Positions 44,427 to 53,503 of a stretch of 64,000 nt of DNA are shown here, piece after piece. Numbering within the stretch: the first letter of the stretch is position 1; each line of letters starts with the position of its first letter. The position numbers and the translations under genes were made by a program. The notes under the pieces were generated by a model, which worked only from the letters and a program-made list of their open reading frames with translations, made no database searches and was not told where the DNA came from. Where the stretch lies: NCBI GenBank assembly GCA_014238415.1, contig JABABA010000011.1, forward strand, positions 41,912-105,911. The letters run 5' to 3'. Source of the DNA: Planctomycetota bacterium. GTDB taxonomy: Bacteria > Planctomycetota > UBA1135 > GCA-002686595.

Positions 44427-46178
44427 ATGGGGGGAGGCAACACCTTCCCATTGTCTGATCCCGCAGGTCATTTGCTGTTGGGAATCGGCCTGTTGGGAAT
44501 CGGCCTATTGACAGGCTGCCGCAGCGCCGAATCCTGGGCGCAGGAGGCAGACGAAGATTCCTACCAGATCCTTGAGGAGGCTCGGGCAAGTCTCTTTGGC
44601 GAGCAGGGTAGCTTCCGCCTGGAGCCTGAGGGGGTCACCTTGCGTCAGCGCCTTTTGGCCGGAGAGGAGTTGGAGGAGGTGCCATTGGGTTTGCGCGAGC
44701 TGCTCTCCATCGCTGCGAGCAATTCCCGTACTTTCCAGACCGAAAAAGAGTCTCTTTATCTGGCCGCCCTGGACCTTTCCCTGGAGCGATGGCGCCTTAC
44801 CTGGCTGGCCTCTGGGGACGGTGCTGCAAACATGGACGGCACTGGCAACGACAGCAACGAGGCATCGGCTTCTCTGGACTTGGGTTTGACCCGGGTGCTG
44901 GGCAGCGGGGCGCGGATAGTTACATCCATCGGAAGTTCGTTGTTGCGCTTTGTTTCCACCGGGGACGGTTGGTCCTTGAGCAACGATCTGTCTTTGTCCA
45001 TCACCCAACCGCTACTACGCGGGGCGGGCCGACGAGTGACCCTGGAGCCCCTGACCCAAGCCGAGCGCGATCTGGTCTATCAGGTGCGTTCGTTCGAACG
45101 CTTTCGGCGGCAGTATGCGGTGGATGTGGCCGGCCGATTGTATTCGCTACTGCAAACCATCAACGAGTTGGAGAACCAGGAATCGAATTACCGGAACCTG
45201 GTCGCCCTGCGACAGCGCAACGAAGCCATGGCCGCCTCAGGCCGCCTGTCGCGCATTGAAGCTGACCAGGCCCTGCAGGATGAATTGCGTTCCGAGAATC
45301 AGTTGATTGTCCAACGGGCAAGGTTGGAGCGGAGCAAGGACGATCTGATGCTGTTCCTGGGTTTGCCGATCGATGTCGAACTCCCATTGGATCGCGCTGA
45401 ATTTGAACTCCTTTCAGGGGACGACGATCTGTTGGCTGACATGGACTTGGACCGGGCGGTTGATTTGGCCCTTGAGCAGCGTTTGGATTTCCGGACTTCC
45501 CTCGATCAGCTGGAGGACAGTCTGCGCGGTGCGCTCCTGGCCGAGGATGCATTGCTTGCGGGACTTGATCTCGAGGCTTCGATCGCCGCACCATCTGCCA
45601 GCGACACGGCCCTCCAATATGATTGGCGTACCACCGGCTGGAGTCTGGGCTTTTCCTATGACCTGCCTTGGGATCGTATTCCCGAGCGCAACGCTTTGCG
45701 CTCGGCTCAGATCAGTCTGGACTCGCGACGGCGCTCGGTGGAAGCTGAAGCAGACGGCATTGTGGTGGATGTACGCGATGCTCTGCGCCAGACTCGCAAT
45801 GCACATAAGACCTGGAAGCTGCAGGAGGGCGCGGTGGTCCTCGCCACGCGCCGGGTGCAGAGTTCGCGTTTGAATCTGGACCATGGCAAGGCCAGCACCC
45901 GGGATGTGCTCGACGCGGAGGAGGACCTGCGTCAAGCCCGCAATAGTCGCGCCGCGGCCCTTGTGGATTACAGCCTCTCGCGCCTGGGTTTGTACTTGGA
46001 TCTGGAGGCCCTGCGAGTGGACGAAGAGGGCATCAGCCTGGACCCGGTTTCTTTGGAGAGGTTGACAGGCATGAGCCGTGCGAGAGTTCGCAGCGCGGTG
46101 TATGTTGCGGGATCGCCGTCGCTCATGGACGTACAAGCGCCACAGAGCTCCTATACCCGCGGGGGCCACACTCAATAG
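44427..46178 (+). CDS. TolC-family outer-membrane efflux lipoprotein
   Basis: A 583-residue outer-membrane channel component. The signal peptide ends in the lipobox LLTGC, and the remainder shows the long amphipathic helices and paired repeat of outer-membrane efflux proteins (SITQPLLRGAGRR, AVDVAGRLYSLLQTINELE, EADQALQDELRSENQL; second half DALRQTRNAHKTWKLQEGAV, DVLDAEEDLRQARNS). It is the first gene of a tripartite exporter with the HlyD-like adaptor and MacB-like ABC transporter downstream. The signal peptide carries a perfect 15-bp tandem duplication (GIGLL twice). Confidence 0.88.
   Translation: MGGGNTFPLSDPAGHLLLGIGLLGIGLLTGCRSAESWAQEADEDSYQILEEARASLFGEQGSFRLEPEGVTLRQRLLAGEELEEVPLGLRELLSIAASNSRTFQTEKESLYLAALDLSLERWRLTWLASGDGAANMDGTGNDSNEASASLDLGLTRVLGSGARIVTSIGSSLLRFVSTGDGWSLSNDLSLSITQPLLRGAGRRVTLEPLTQAERDLVYQVRSFERFRRQYAVDVAGRLYSLLQTINELENQESNYRNLVALRQRNEAMAASGRLSRIEADQALQDELRSENQLIVQRARLERSKDDLMLFLGLPIDVELPLDRAEFELLSGDDDLLADMDLDRAVDLALEQRLDFRTSLDQLEDSLRGALLAEDALLAGLDLEASIAAPSASDTALQYDWRTTGWSLGFSYDLPWDRIPERNALRSAQISLDSRRRSVEAEADGIVVDVRDALRQTRNAHKTWKLQEGAVVLATRRVQSSRLNLDHGKASTRDVLDAEEDLRQARNSRAAALVDYSLSRLGLYLDLEALRVDEEGISLDPVSLERLTGMSRARVRSAVYVAGSPSLMDVQAPQSSYTRGGHTQ
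44475..44504 (+). repeat. 15-bp tandem duplication in the TolC-like signal peptide
   Basis: Two perfect copies of ctgttgggaatcggc, in frame, doubling the hydrophobic core of the signal peptide by five residues. Confidence 0.9.
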
Positions 46179-46182
46179 TTGG

Positions 46183-46188
46183 TAGAAT
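46183..46188 (+). promoter_or_regulatory. Candidate -10 element (TAGAAT) upstream of the HlyD-like gene
   Basis: TAGAAT just after the TolC-like stop and 82 bases before the adaptor start. It suggests that adaptor and ABC genes can be transcribed separately. No -35 is evident. Confidence 0.3.
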
Positions 46189-46270
46189 GACCTACCTCCT
46201 GCAGCGGATCGGGCCGCAAGAATGAACACCAGCAACCGGGAACAGCAAACATGATGAAGGAGAAAGAAGC

Positions 46271-48187
46271 GTGAAGTACGGAATGCTCCCCATGTCCATG
46301 ATTGGGCTCGGCGCCTTCGTTGGCCTTGGTTATGGAATCGTGGAATTGGGTTGGTTTCAGAGTGAAGAGACCGCTGAGATCGAGGGTGCCCAGGTTCGGA
46401 GTGGTGCCCTCCGCATCAGTGAGACCGTGCGCGCCAATTTGGAGGCCAGCAATGCTGCAGTTCTGCGCTGTGAAATCGAGCGCGGCGGTACGATTCTCTT
46501 CCTTGAAGAAGAGGGCAAGATGGTCAAGGTTGGCGACTTGGTCTGTGAACTGGATGTCAGCGAACTGGTGGACCGCGGCGTCGAGCAGGAAATTACTGTC
46601 AATCGCGCGCGGGCTGGTCTGACCAAGGCCGAAGAGCAATTCGCGATCCAGGAAATCCAGAACCTGACCGACATGGCTGAGGCCCAGTTGCAACTGCGCT
46701 TCGCTGAGATGGATCTTGAGAAGTACGTGGGCCGCAATCAGTCAGGGGCCGATGGCGCCCCAGGCAGCACGGTCAGCGAGTGGCAGCACGAAATCCAGGG
46801 ACTGGATGAGGACATTCTCCTGCGTGAGCAGGAACTGGCCCAGGCCAAGAAAGAACTGGAATTCACCAGGGAACTGGTCGACAACGACTTTGCTGCGCAG
46901 AATGATCTTGAGCAGGACGAGTTGGCCTATGAGCGGGCCCGCATCGCCAAGGGGCAAGCAGATCGGGAAAAATCTCTGACCTTGCAGTATGACCATGAGC
47001 GTCGCCTTGAAGAGCTGCGTCAGGCCATCGAAACCCGCAAGCGTGACCTGCAAAAAACCGAGCGTCAGGCCCGTGCCCGCTTGGCGGATTTTCAGGCGGA
47101 CATGGACTCCGCGCGCTTCACTCTGGCCCGGGAAGAGGACAAGTTGACCAAGATCGGGGAACAGGTGGGCAAGGCCAAGCTCTACTCGCCAGTGAACGGT
47201 ATCCTGGTCTATGCACGGGAGAGGAGTCGCTGGGGCAGTGGCGATCCCATCGAAGAGGGCACTCAGGTGCGTGAGCGTCAAGACATCATTTCGATTCCCC
47301 AGGCGGGGGGCATGATTGCCGAGGCCAAATTGCACGAAACCAGCTTGAAGAAGGTGCAGGTTGGGCAGAAATGTTTGATCCGAGTGGATGCCCTGCCGGG
47401 GCAAATGTTCGAAGGCCGGGTGGACTTTGTAGCTCAGCTACCGGACTCGGGCTCTTATTGGTCAAACCCCAATCAAAGGGTCTACCGCTCCTTGATCGCG
47501 ATTGACGGAGGCAATGCGGAGATGCGTCCGGGAATGTCCTGTAATATCGAGATCCTTGTGGAGGACTTGGAGGACGTGCTCTTTGTTCCCCGCCAGTGTG
47601 TTTTCTTCGATGGCCGTGAGACGGTGGTGTTCCAGAGTCAAGGGGGTGAAGTCACGCGCCGGGTGGTTGAGGTGGGCCCGGACAACGCCCAGTTTGTGAC
47701 TCTTGTCGCGGGGCTGTCGCAAGGGGATGTGGTTCTGCTTGCGCCCCCTCCTGACTTCAAGCCCGAGGGTGCCTCCCCGGGTGCTCCCGAGGAAGGACCG
47801 CGGGCAGAGCGCGTAGCACCGGATGCCTTGGGAGGTGCTGCCAACGCTCAAGGCGGCTCTCGTGATGGCTACCCGGGTGCTGGCGCTTCCAATTCGGGTG
47901 CCAATCCTGCTGCGGGCGCGGCCTGGGGAAGTCGCGGCTCGTCTTCAGGCGGCGCCGAATCGGGTTCCTCCGGACATGCCCGACCCGGCGCAGGTCGATC
48001 ACGTGAAGGCGGCGCAGGGTCCGCTCGCGGTCAGCGACCCGGCGGCGGCCGCCCCGATGGGGGCAGGTCAGGCCGCGGTCAGGCCGGTGGCGGTGCACAA
48101 GGAAGTTCCAGCGGACATTCCACTTCCTCTGGACGCCCATCTTCAGGCGAGCGCTCCGGAGCGACTCCGGGCAAGGGCGGAGAGTGA
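46271..48187 (+). CDS. HlyD/MacA-like periplasmic adaptor with long Gly/Ser-rich tail
   Basis: A 638-residue adaptor with an N-terminal membrane anchor, a lipoyl-type half (EIERGGTILFLEEEGKMVKVGDLVCELD), a long coiled-coil hairpin (about residues 100-290), the second half (KLYSPVNGILVYARERSRWG), a beta-barrel region (FVPRQCVFFDGRETVVF) and then about 140 residues of Gly/Ser/Arg/Pro low complexity (from about 497). The tail is absent from typical family members. The start is a GTG with aaggag upstream. It overlaps the ABC ATPase gene by four bases. Confidence 0.9.
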   Translation: MKYGMLPMSMIGLGAFVGLGYGIVELGWFQSEETAEIEGAQVRSGALRISETVRANLEASNAAVLRCEIERGGTILFLEEEGKMVKVGDLVCELDVSELVDRGVEQEITVNRARAGLTKAEEQFAIQEIQNLTDMAEAQLQLRFAEMDLEKYVGRNQSGADGAPGSTVSEWQHEIQGLDEDILLREQELAQAKKELEFTRELVDNDFAAQNDLEQDELAYERARIAKGQADREKSLTLQYDHERRLEELRQAIETRKRDLQKTERQARARLADFQADMDSARFTLAREEDKLTKIGEQVGKAKLYSPVNGILVYARERSRWGSGDPIEEGTQVRERQDIISIPQAGGMIAEAKLHETSLKKVQVGQKCLIRVDALPGQMFEGRVDFVAQLPDSGSYWSNPNQRVYRSLIAIDGGNAEMRPGMSCNIEILVEDLEDVLFVPRQCVFFDGRETVVFQSQGGEVTRRVVEVGPDNAQFVTLVAGLSQGDVVLLAPPPDFKPEGASPGAPEEGPRAERVAPDALGGAANAQGGSRDGYPGAGASNSGANPAAGAAWGSRGSSSGGAESGSSGHARPGAGRSREGGAGSARGQRPGGGRPDGGRSGRGQAGGGAQGSSSGHSTSSGRPSSGERSGATPGKGGE

Positions 48188-48894
48188 CGCTGCAAACTCA
48201 GACCGACGTGGCGGCCGAACTTGTAAATGTGCGGCGCGTCTACCAAATGGGGAGCACCGAAGTGGCTGCTCTCGATGGTATTACCCATCAGTTTGGTCGG
48301 GGTGAGTACTGGTCGATCATGGGTAGCTCCGGCAGCGGCAAGAGCACCCTGTTGAACATTTTGGGATGTATCGATCGTCCTACGGAGGGGGAGTACTTGG
48401 TGGGCGGCAAGCCCGTGTCGGCCCTGGATGACGATCAACTCAGCGAGCTGCGTGGTGCGCGGTTGGGTTTTGTTTTTCAAAGCTACAATCTGATACCCCA
48501 ATTGGATGTGCTCGAGAACATTCTGGTGCCCGTCATGTACCGTGATGAGTGGCCCGCCTGGGCTTTGGATCGGGCCAAGGAGCTTGCAGAGCGCGTAGGC
48601 CTTGGAGGTCGTACTGGACACCGGCCCCCGGAGCTCTCCGGCGGCCAGCAGCAGCGCGTGGCCATTGCGCGGGCCCTTATCAACGATCCGGATCTGATTC
48701 TTGCGGATGAGGCCACGGGTAATCTGGATTCCAAGACCGCTGCGGAAATCCTCGAGGTCTTCGACGAAATGCATGCCGAGGGCAAGACGATCTTGCTGGT
48801 GACCCACGAGAGCAGTATCGGCCGCCGGGCTGAGCTCACTATGAAACTTGTCGACGGACGCATAGACGAGGTTGTGGAGAACCGCAGCTCATGA
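48184..48894 (+). CDS. ABC transporter ATPase, MacB/LolD type
   Basis: A 236-residue cytoplasmic ATPase with Walker A GSSGSGKST (47-55), Q-loop FVFQSYNLIPQL, signature LSGGQQQRVAIARAL, Walker B LILADEATGNLD and switch His in VTHE. This is the pattern of the MacB/LolD/FtsE subfamily, which drives mechanotransmission rather than classical import. The start is a GTG overlapping the adaptor stop, and its own stop overlaps the permease ATG, so three proteins are made from one coupled message. Confidence 0.93.
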   Translation: MTLQTQTDVAAELVNVRRVYQMGSTEVAALDGITHQFGRGEYWSIMGSSGSGKSTLLNILGCIDRPTEGEYLVGGKPVSALDDDQLSELRGARLGFVFQSYNLIPQLDVLENILVPVMYRDEWPAWALDRAKELAERVGLGGRTGHRPPELSGGQQQRVAIARALINDPDLILADEATGNLDSKTAAEILEVFDEMHAEGKTILLVTHESSIGRRAELTMKLVDGRIDEVVENRSS

Positions 48895-50165
48895 TTATCC
48901 GTTCACCGTTCTTGCGTACTGTTCGTCTGGGCATCAGCAGTCTCCTGTTGCACAAGTTGCGAGCTTTCCTGACTACTCTAGGTGTGCTGTTCGGAGTCGC
49001 CAGTGTGATTGCCATGCTGGCAGTGGGGGAGGGTGCAAGCGAATCTGCCCAGGAGCAAATTCGTCAGTTGGGCAGTCAGAATGTGATCCTGCGCTCGGTC
49101 AAGCCCCCAGAAGACCAGCAGTCCAACCAGGATGTGCGTGTCCTGGCATATGGCCTGACCGATTCTGACCGCCTGCGTATTGAGAACACCTACCCCGGAG
49201 TGCGGTCGGTGATCCCGGTGATGCAAGTGCCCGAGGAGGTGCGCAAAGGGACTCGGGTCTGTCGTCCCCGGGTGCTTTGCACCCGCTCGGATTACAGGGA
49301 TGCCACGGGGCGCGTGATTTATGAGGGGCGCTTCCTGTCAGAGCTCGATGAGTCCCTTGAAGAACCCGCTTGCGTGCTTTCCTATGAGGTCGCCAGGCAC
49401 TTGTTCCCTTTTAGTTCGCCTGTGGGCGAGACGATTCGCATCGGAGGCGAGTACCTGGAGGTGGTTGGCGTGGTCCTTCCCCGGGGGCCTGTCGGTCAAG
49501 TGAGTCTTGACTCCAGCACCGAGGTCGGCGGAGACCTCTTCTTGCCTCTCTCTGCCGGGCGTCGCATGTTCGGTACTACCCAGGTCAAGATGCGCAGTGG
49601 CAGTCGAGACATCACTGAAGTTGAACTCCACGAGATCATAGTCGATGTGCGTAAGGCCGCAGATGTGCCCATGATTGCGGACGCCTGCCGCGCCATGCTC
49701 AATCGTGAGCACAATGACAAGGACTGGGAAGTGATCGTGCCCCTTGAGTTGCTCTTGCGGGCAGAGGAGACCAAGCGCATTTTCAACATCGTGCTGGGTT
49801 CCATAGCAGGCATCAGCCTCTTGGTGGGGGGGATCGGCATCATGAATGTCATGCTGGCCACGGTCACCGAGCGCACACGGGAGATCGGCATTCGCCGGGC
49901 TCTGGGAGCCAAGCGCAAGGACATCGTGATCCAGTTCCTCGTGGAAACCACAGTGCTCTCGGGTTGCGGCGGCCTGGCAGGCGTGGCGCTGGGGCTGATT
50001 ATTCCAGCTATCGTGGAAGCCACGGCGGACATGCCAACCATTGTCACACCACAAGCTCCAGCCCTGGCCTTTGGTATTTCCGTGGGCATCGGCGTGGTTT
50101 TTGGTCTCTATCCGGCCTGGCGCGCGGCGAACATGGATCCGGTGGAAGCCCTGCGCCACGAGTAG
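48891..50165 (+). CDS. MacB-like ABC transporter permease
   Basis: A 424-residue permease with the MacB topology: one N-terminal helix (LRAFLTTLGVLFGVASVIAML), a large periplasmic MacB_PCD domain (about residues 50-270), and three C-terminal helices beginning IFNIVLGSIAGISLLVGGIGIMN with the family segment VTERTREIGIRRALGAKRKDI. It completes a TolC/adaptor/ABC export system; substrates of such systems are macrolides, peptides or lipids. It is convergent with comM (21 bases apart). Confidence 0.93.
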   Translation: MIIRSPFLRTVRLGISSLLLHKLRAFLTTLGVLFGVASVIAMLAVGEGASESAQEQIRQLGSQNVILRSVKPPEDQQSNQDVRVLAYGLTDSDRLRIENTYPGVRSVIPVMQVPEEVRKGTRVCRPRVLCTRSDYRDATGRVIYEGRFLSELDESLEEPACVLSYEVARHLFPFSSPVGETIRIGGEYLEVVGVVLPRGPVGQVSLDSSTEVGGDLFLPLSAGRRMFGTTQVKMRSGSRDITEVELHEIIVDVRKAADVPMIADACRAMLNREHNDKDWEVIVPLELLLRAEETKRIFNIVLGSIAGISLLVGGIGIMNVMLATVTERTREIGIRRALGAKRKDIVIQFLVETTVLSGCGGLAGVALGLIIPAIVEATADMPTIVTPQAPALAFGISVGIGVVFGLYPAWRAANMDPVEALRHE

Positions 50166-50186
50166 GGGTGCTCGTCTCGTTTGGCA

Positions 50187-51779
50187 TCAAGGCATCGGTG
50201 TCTGGGGCAGGGAGCAGGGATCTCGGGTCCTATGGAGCAGGGCCAGGGCCAGGTGCTCGGCGTTGCACTCAGCACAGCCCTCAAGATCCGCCACCGTGCG
50301 AGCCACCCTGCGCAAGGATTGGATCGCTCGAGCACTGAGGGCCCGTTCGTTGGCCGCCCGTGCCAGTAGCTTGCCCAAGGGGCCCTGTACGGGCACCCAC
50401 TGGTCCAATTCCGTGGCTCCCAGTCGCGCGTTGGCCAACCTCTGCCCTCGCATCCTGCGCATTTTTCGGGCAAGTGCTATGCGCTTCAGCAACTCCGCTT
50501 CCCGGGGGCCGGAAACGGTTGTGCCCGCCAGATCGTCCAAACTGGATGGTGCCAGTTGCACCACCAGATCCAGGCGATCAAAGAGCGGCCCGCTGATGCG
50601 GTTCTGATAGCGCTGGATCGCGCCGTTCCCACAGGAACAGCGTCGGCGTGGGTGCCCCTGGTAGCCGCAAGGGCAGGGATTCATGGCAGCCACGAGCAGG
50701 AAACGTGCCGGGTGTTCAATCCGTACGGTCGCGCGCGAGATCAGAATGCGTCCGGTTTCCATGGGTTCCCGCAGGGCTTCGAGGGCGTCGCGCTTGAATT
50801 CCGGCAGTTCATCCAGGAAAAGCACTCCCCTGTGACTGAGGCTGACCTCGCCAGCTCCCGCTTCACGACCGCCGCCGACCAGACCCGCATGGGAAGTTGT
50901 GTGGTGCGGGGCGCGGAAGGGGCGCGCTTGGATTGGATTGGGCCCGCTGGCTGAGGGATGATGCAGGGGTTCGCAGTCCGCGCGGGCCAAGAGATCCAGC
51001 CGTTCAGGTAGGGAGAGTGGCGGTAAGAGGCGCGCCAGTCGGCGGGCCAGGAGGCTCTTCCCAGCTCCCGGCGGTCCCACCATCAGGAGCGGATGGCCTC
51101 CCGCCGCAGAAAGTGCCAAGGCCTCCTTTGCCTCTGCCTGGCCGCGCACTTCGTCCAGGGAACCCTCGGAGGAGACAGTGGGAGTGGGCGGGTGTCTGTG
51201 TTGCAGGGGTTTGATGCGGCGCACCTCGGCCAGGTGGTCAAGAGCGTCCCCCAGGGTCTTTACGGGGATCACATTGAGTCCCGCAATCCAGGCGCAGCGC
51301 TCGGCAGTTTCCGTTGGCGCAATCACCTGGGTCAGCCCCGCCGCTACCGCCGCGCGGGCGGCGTACAGTCCTCCTGCGCAGGGCCGTACACCACCTCCCA
51401 GGTCCAATTCTCCCAGGCACAGGGTGCGCTCCAACTCTGTCACTGCGATCAACCCCAGGGCCCCGGCGATGGTCAGTGCCAGGGCAAGATCCAAGAGTCC
51501 CCCCGCCTTGGGGCGGGTAGCGGGCGCCAGATTGATAAACAGCTCGCCGATGGGTAGGTGAACCCCACCCTGCCCAAGCGCCGCAGGCAGACGAGCCCGG
51601 GTCTCGCGCAGGATGTTGTCCGGCAAGCCGGTGAGAATGATGCGTGTTCCCCCTCGGTCAGCACCCTTGAAGCGAGCCTCCACAGCCACAAGGCTGGCCA
51701 GACCTCCTTCGAGACATGCGCCGTTTCCACGTATCACCCTCACAGGATCAAGAACGGAAGATCCAGGTCCGGGTTTCAT
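50187..51779 (-). CDS. comM: ComM/YifB family Mg-chelatase-like AAA+ ATPase
   Basis: A 530-residue cytoplasmic AAA+ protein; family members are branch-migration helicases that aid natural transformation. The N-terminal Lon-protease-like domain (TRIILTGLPDNILRETRARL, FINLAPATRPKAG) is followed by Walker A GPPGAGKS (235-242), FRAPHHTTSHAGLVGGG, FLDELPEF and a Cys-rich zinc loop (NPCPCGYQGHPRRRCSC), then the C-terminal helical domain. The ATG at 51779 gives the standard N-terminus; the longer open frame to 51953 overlaps the divergent FG-GAP gene. Confidence 0.93.
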   Translation of the reverse strand: MKPGPGSSVLDPVRVIRGNGACLEGGLASLVAVEARFKGADRGGTRIILTGLPDNILRETRARLPAALGQGGVHLPIGELFINLAPATRPKAGGLLDLALALTIAGALGLIAVTELERTLCLGELDLGGGVRPCAGGLYAARAAVAAGLTQVIAPTETAERCAWIAGLNVIPVKTLGDALDHLAEVRRIKPLQHRHPPTPTVSSEGSLDEVRGQAEAKEALALSAAGGHPLLMVGPPGAGKSLLARRLARLLPPLSLPERLDLLARADCEPLHHPSASGPNPIQARPFRAPHHTTSHAGLVGGGREAGAGEVSLSHRGVLFLDELPEFKRDALEALREPMETGRILISRATVRIEHPARFLLVAAMNPCPCGYQGHPRRRCSCGNGAIQRYQNRISGPLFDRLDLVVQLAPSSLDDLAGTTVSGPREAELLKRIALARKMRRMRGQRLANARLGATELDQWVPVQGPLGKLLARAANERALSARAIQSLRRVARTVADLEGCAECNAEHLALALLHRTRDPCSLPQTPMP

Positions 51780-51958
51780 GCGCTTGGCGTGGAAAACCCA
51801 AGGCTCCTGCTGCAAGGAAACTGCAGTTCGCTGGACTTGCAGGAAGGATTGCACATCCAGGGTCCACAAGCAGGGCATTTGGGCTTCAGGAAAGGGCTTG
51901 AGGGAGATTCTGTGGCACCAAGACGCTACTGTGCTTCGGTGTCGTGGATGCATCGATC

Positions 51959-53380
51959 ATGAGTCTTGCCCTATTGCTTTTCGCGCCGAAGCTGGTCTTG
52001 GGGGCTGCGGTGTCGGTTCTCGCGGTACCCTTGGGTCAAGAGGGTGTGAGCCAATCAGGCGAGGTGCCTGAAGACCTGCAGCTGATCTGGTCTGCGCTTG
52101 CTCTTCCCGAACTGGCACCGGGTGCCCGACTGGGACAGGCCCTGGCCCTGGGAGACTTTGACGGGGACGGGTGGCAGGATCTCGCCGCTTCCGCACCCGG
52201 GGCCGAGCGTCCCGGTGGCCGCGGGCTGGTGCTTGTGATGTTGGCTGCGTCCGGAGGCCTGTTGGAGGGCGTGCGTGAGGTGCTGCGGGTCTCTCCTCCA
52301 GATCACAATCCACCGTTTGAGTCCCTGGGATTCGGTTCGGCCTTGTGTATCTGCGAGTTGGACGAGGATCCGGCGGCGGAGCTTCTGATCGGTTCGCCCC
52401 TTTCAGGCAATGGTTCGGGAAGCGTGTTTGTGTGGGGAATAGAGTCCTTGCAGAAGCCCGCGCACATGCTCCTGGGCCCAGGGTCCCTGCCGGGTCGGTT
52501 GGGTTCCTCCCTTGGCGCGGGCGACTTTGATGGAGATGGTCGTTCTGATCTGGCCATGGGTGCGCCTCTGGCCCGCTATCGGGATCGCCAAGGGGGAGCG
52601 GTGCTGCTGCTTTGCACTTCGCTCGGCCGGCGTGTGATCCCTGCTCCCCGGCCGGGACCGGGGATAGGGTTTGGGAGTGCGATCGGGGTGCTCGATCTGT
52701 CCCCCGGCGCCGCTGTGAATCTGGTGGTGGCCGCACCCGATGCTCCCGGGGAGGGGATCGAGGGGGCTGGCCAGGTCTGGATCTACAGCGCAGGCCTGAG
52801 ACCGATCCAGCCCATCCTGCTCAGCGATCCGCTCAAACAACTGGAGACTCCCTCCTCCTTCGGGCGCTCGATCTCTGCCCTTGGGAAGACCCTTCTGATC
52901 GGCGCTCCCGATCGCGAACCGGGGACCGCCGGAGTCCATGGTGCGGCCTTTCGCTATTTCTCACACCAGCGTCGGCCTCTTGGGTTGTTTTCTTCAGAGC
53001 ACTTGGAGCAGGACGCCCATGCAGTCCCTCTGCCTGGGTCCCAGCAGCCTCCGTCCGGTCGCTTCGGAGTGAGGGTTCTTGCGGCGTCACTACTCGGAGG
53101 AAAGAAGCCCGATGCTCTGGTGGCCAGCGAGACCTTCTCCGGTCTTGAGGATTCCGGTCCAGCCCTCCTGCTGTGGCCAGGGGCTGATCCCAATGCCGTT
53201 CCTATTGCTCTTGCTGCGCCGGAGCAGGCGGGCCCGCGCTGGATGCAGAGTCTCGCGGTGGACGCTCTCAACAGCGCGGAGATGTGTCTCTTGGCGGGGG
53301 ATCCTTCCTTTGATGCTGAAGGCTCAGCGTCTGGGTCCAACTGTGGACGCGTAATGGTCGGGGTTCTGAGGCCGCGCTAG
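51959..53380 (+). CDS. Secreted FG-GAP / integrin-alpha-like beta-propeller protein
   Basis: A 473-residue exported protein with an N-terminal signal. Blade motifs of the FG-GAP type recur: LALGDFDGDGWQDLAASAPGA, a degenerate ICELDEDPAAELLIGSPL, GAGDFDGDGRSDLAMGAPL, and later weaker copies. Each carries the Asp-rich calcium loop. About seven blades fit the length. There is no lipobox, so it may be secreted or periplasmic. The ATG at 51959 is used; a GTG at 51944 adds five residues. It is divergent from comM. Confidence 0.85.
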   Translation: MSLALLLFAPKLVLGAAVSVLAVPLGQEGVSQSGEVPEDLQLIWSALALPELAPGARLGQALALGDFDGDGWQDLAASAPGAERPGGRGLVLVMLAASGGLLEGVREVLRVSPPDHNPPFESLGFGSALCICELDEDPAAELLIGSPLSGNGSGSVFVWGIESLQKPAHMLLGPGSLPGRLGSSLGAGDFDGDGRSDLAMGAPLARYRDRQGGAVLLLCTSLGRRVIPAPRPGPGIGFGSAIGVLDLSPGAAVNLVVAAPDAPGEGIEGAGQVWIYSAGLRPIQPILLSDPLKQLETPSSFGRSISALGKTLLIGAPDREPGTAGVHGAAFRYFSHQRRPLGLFSSEHLEQDAHAVPLPGSQQPPSGRFGVRVLAASLLGGKKPDALVASETFSGLEDSGPALLLWPGADPNAVPIALAAPEQAGPRWMQSLAVDALNSAEMCLLAGDPSFDAEGSASGSNCGRVMVGVLRPR

Positions 53381-53392
53381 AATCGTGGCGCT

Positions 53393-53503
53393 CTAGGAGT
53401 CCCCGCGACCACGTGCCCGATTGACCAGGGCGATCAGCAGCAGCAAGACGATCAGTGCCACGAACGTCAGGAACAGTTCGTGTGTTCCAATCCAGGCAAT
53501 CAT
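53393..53503 (-). CDS. 36-residue single-helix membrane peptide coupled to murQ
   Basis: A very short frame: MIAWIGTHELFLTFVALIVL, then LLLIALVNRARGRGDS. Its ATG overlaps the murQ stop as ATGA (53500-53503), so ribosomes finishing murQ can restart on it. It has one hydrophobic helix (residues 10-27) and a basic C-terminal tail, which by the positive-inside rule would face the cytoplasm. No homologue comes to mind. The coupling and clean membrane-peptide composition argue that it is real, but only expression or conservation can prove it. Confidence 0.6.
   Translation of the reverse strand: MIAWIGTHELFLTFVALIVLLLLIALVNRARGRGDS

Noticed and set aside
53379..53384. TAGAAT hexamer on the plus strand at the end of the FG-GAP gene
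   Set aside because: No plus-strand gene follows for nearly 2 kb; it is a chance match, which also warns that single hexamers are weak evidence.
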